From the NCBI GenBank assembly GCA_020832495.1, contig JAFIEP010000086.1:31741-95740 (forward strand): a stretch of DNA of 64,000 nucleotides, read 5' to 3'. The notes under the pieces were generated by a model, which was given only the letters and a program-made list of their open reading frames with translations, had not been told where the DNA came from and did not search any database. Every line of letters starts with the position of its first letter. Within the stretch, counting starts at the first letter, position 1. Positions 63,443 to 64,000 of this stretch are shown piece after piece. Position numbers and translations under genes: made by a program. This DNA comes from Acidimicrobiia bacterium. GTDB lineage: Bacteria > Actinomycetota > Acidimicrobiia > Acidimicrobiales > Acidimicrobilacustridaceae.

Positions 63443-64000
63443 CGCCGGTGTGGGTGACGAATCGAACGGTGACCGCCGCGGTGGGGAGCGCCGGGACGCC
63501 GAGGGCACCGGTGCTCGGGTGGCGTTCGATGGTGTCACCCCGGTGGGTGACGGCCCGCCCGAGTTGGCCCGCATCGGCGAACTCACCGAGGAGCTTCGAC
63601 GGGTGTCGGCGGAAGTGTCCGCTCGGCAGGCGAAGATGGTGGAGCTCACTGCAGAGTTGGCTGCGCTGGAGCGATACCTGCCCGAGGTGACGTTGCGGCA
63701 CTGGCTGGCCATGTCGGTGGGGCTCACCAAGAGTGAGGCGTCGCGGTGTGCGCGGCTGGCCACGCGGCTCGAAGAGCTGCCCAAGTTGACGGCTGCGTTC
63801 GCCGAGGGTCGGCTGTCGGAAGGGATCGTGGATCTGTGTGCGTCGGTGGCCACGCCCGACAACGAAGACGAGGTCCTCTACGCCGCCCGCTACGCCAGCG
63901 GCGCGCAACTGCAGTCGTTGGTGCGGGCCATGAAGCGGATACGACGCGAGGACCGTGACGCTGAGCCGGTGCCCGAGTCGGTGGACACCACCGTCGGCGA
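63435..64000 (+). CDS. DUF222 (13E12 repeat) protein, partial at right edge
   Basis: 188 codons are present; the rest is outside the window. The DUF222 core appears in ELTAELAALERYLPEVTLRHWLAMSVGLTKSEASRCARLATRLEELP (about residues 73-120), followed by helical repeats. Members normally end in an HNH nuclease domain, which would lie beyond the edge. An acidic, Arg/Gly-rich N-terminus precedes a helical region (about 40-70). GTG 63435 is supported by the promoter. Related genes in mycobacteria are LexA-controlled and often occur in multiple copies. Confidence 0.85.
   Translation, partial: MYDAGVGDESNGDRRGGERRDAEGTGARVAFDGVTPVGDGPPELARIGELTEELRRVSAEVSARQAKMVELTAELAALERYLPEVTLRHWLAMSVGLTKSEASRCARLATRLEELPKLTAAFAEGRLSEGIVDLCASVATPDNEDEVLYAARYASGAQLQSLVRAMKRIRREDRDAEPVPESVDTTVG

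Overview
The window is chromosomal DNA of a high-GC actinobacterium with dense, mostly minus-strand housekeeping operons. The gene orders mihF-gmk-rpoZ-coaBC-metK-priA, pyrR-pyrB-pyrC-carA-carB-pyrF, aroE-mltG-ruvX-alaS, efp-nusB and rsh-apt-secF-secD-yajC are those of Actinobacteria. Mihf-type IHF, a PriA without a Walker A motif and a DUF222 (13E12) protein at the right edge agree. I infer a deep-branching member, possibly Acidimicrobiia, but the sequence alone does not fix the taxon. No tRNA, rRNA, CRISPR array, insertion sequence or prophage was seen.

Layout, left to right. 1-2727: riboflavin genes ribD-ribE-ribBA (ribBA runs off the left edge). 2833-6169: mog, then def-fmt-rsmB. 6255-7483 (plus strand): two methyltransferases. 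7500-10510: metK-priA. 10633-11073: a hotdog thioesterase. 11083-13613: mihF-gmk-rpoZ-coaBC. 13722-14174: an orphan membrane protein. 14235-23239: the pyrimidine operon with an RNA leader. 23356-28894: aroC-aroK-aroB-aroQ-pepP-efp-nusB. 28946-36087: alaS-ruvX-mltG-aroE-DUF4388-prepilin peptidase. 36109-38317: rarA with two small membrane proteins. 38368-40024: an orphan and an LLM-class oxidoreductase. 40035-43161: hisS and aspS. 43263-52307: a glycine-rich small protein, then queA-tgt, yajC-secD-secF and apt-rsh. 52430-57212: orphan, acyl-CoA dehydrogenase behind a likely TetR operator, aldehyde dehydrogenase, DUF2085 protein, lipoprotein. 57282-60553: clpP and two overlapping glycosyltransferases. 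60690-63029: ECF sigma factor, membrane protein, lipoprotein. 63435-end: DUF222 protein.

The genes supply flavins, SAM, UMP/CTP, chorismate, charged Ala/Asp/His tRNAs, queuosine, protein secretion, (p)ppGpp control and cell-wall glycan cleavage. Many operons are tightly coupled by 1-14 base overlaps such as ATGA, GTGA or TGATG.

No unknown multi-gene system stands out. The regulatory DNA is the interesting part: (1) a PyrR-binding hairpin followed by a terminator-like hairpin that lies inside the first codons of pyrR; (2) a repeated -10 box plus 6-8 bases plus ATG/GTG layout pointing to widespread leaderless transcription; (3) a LexA-like box on the start of the DUF222 gene; (4) an ECF-type promoter before the sigma gene; (5) an array of TGCGCGCA palindromes between secF and apt; and (6) a possible polyproline leader peptide before queA.
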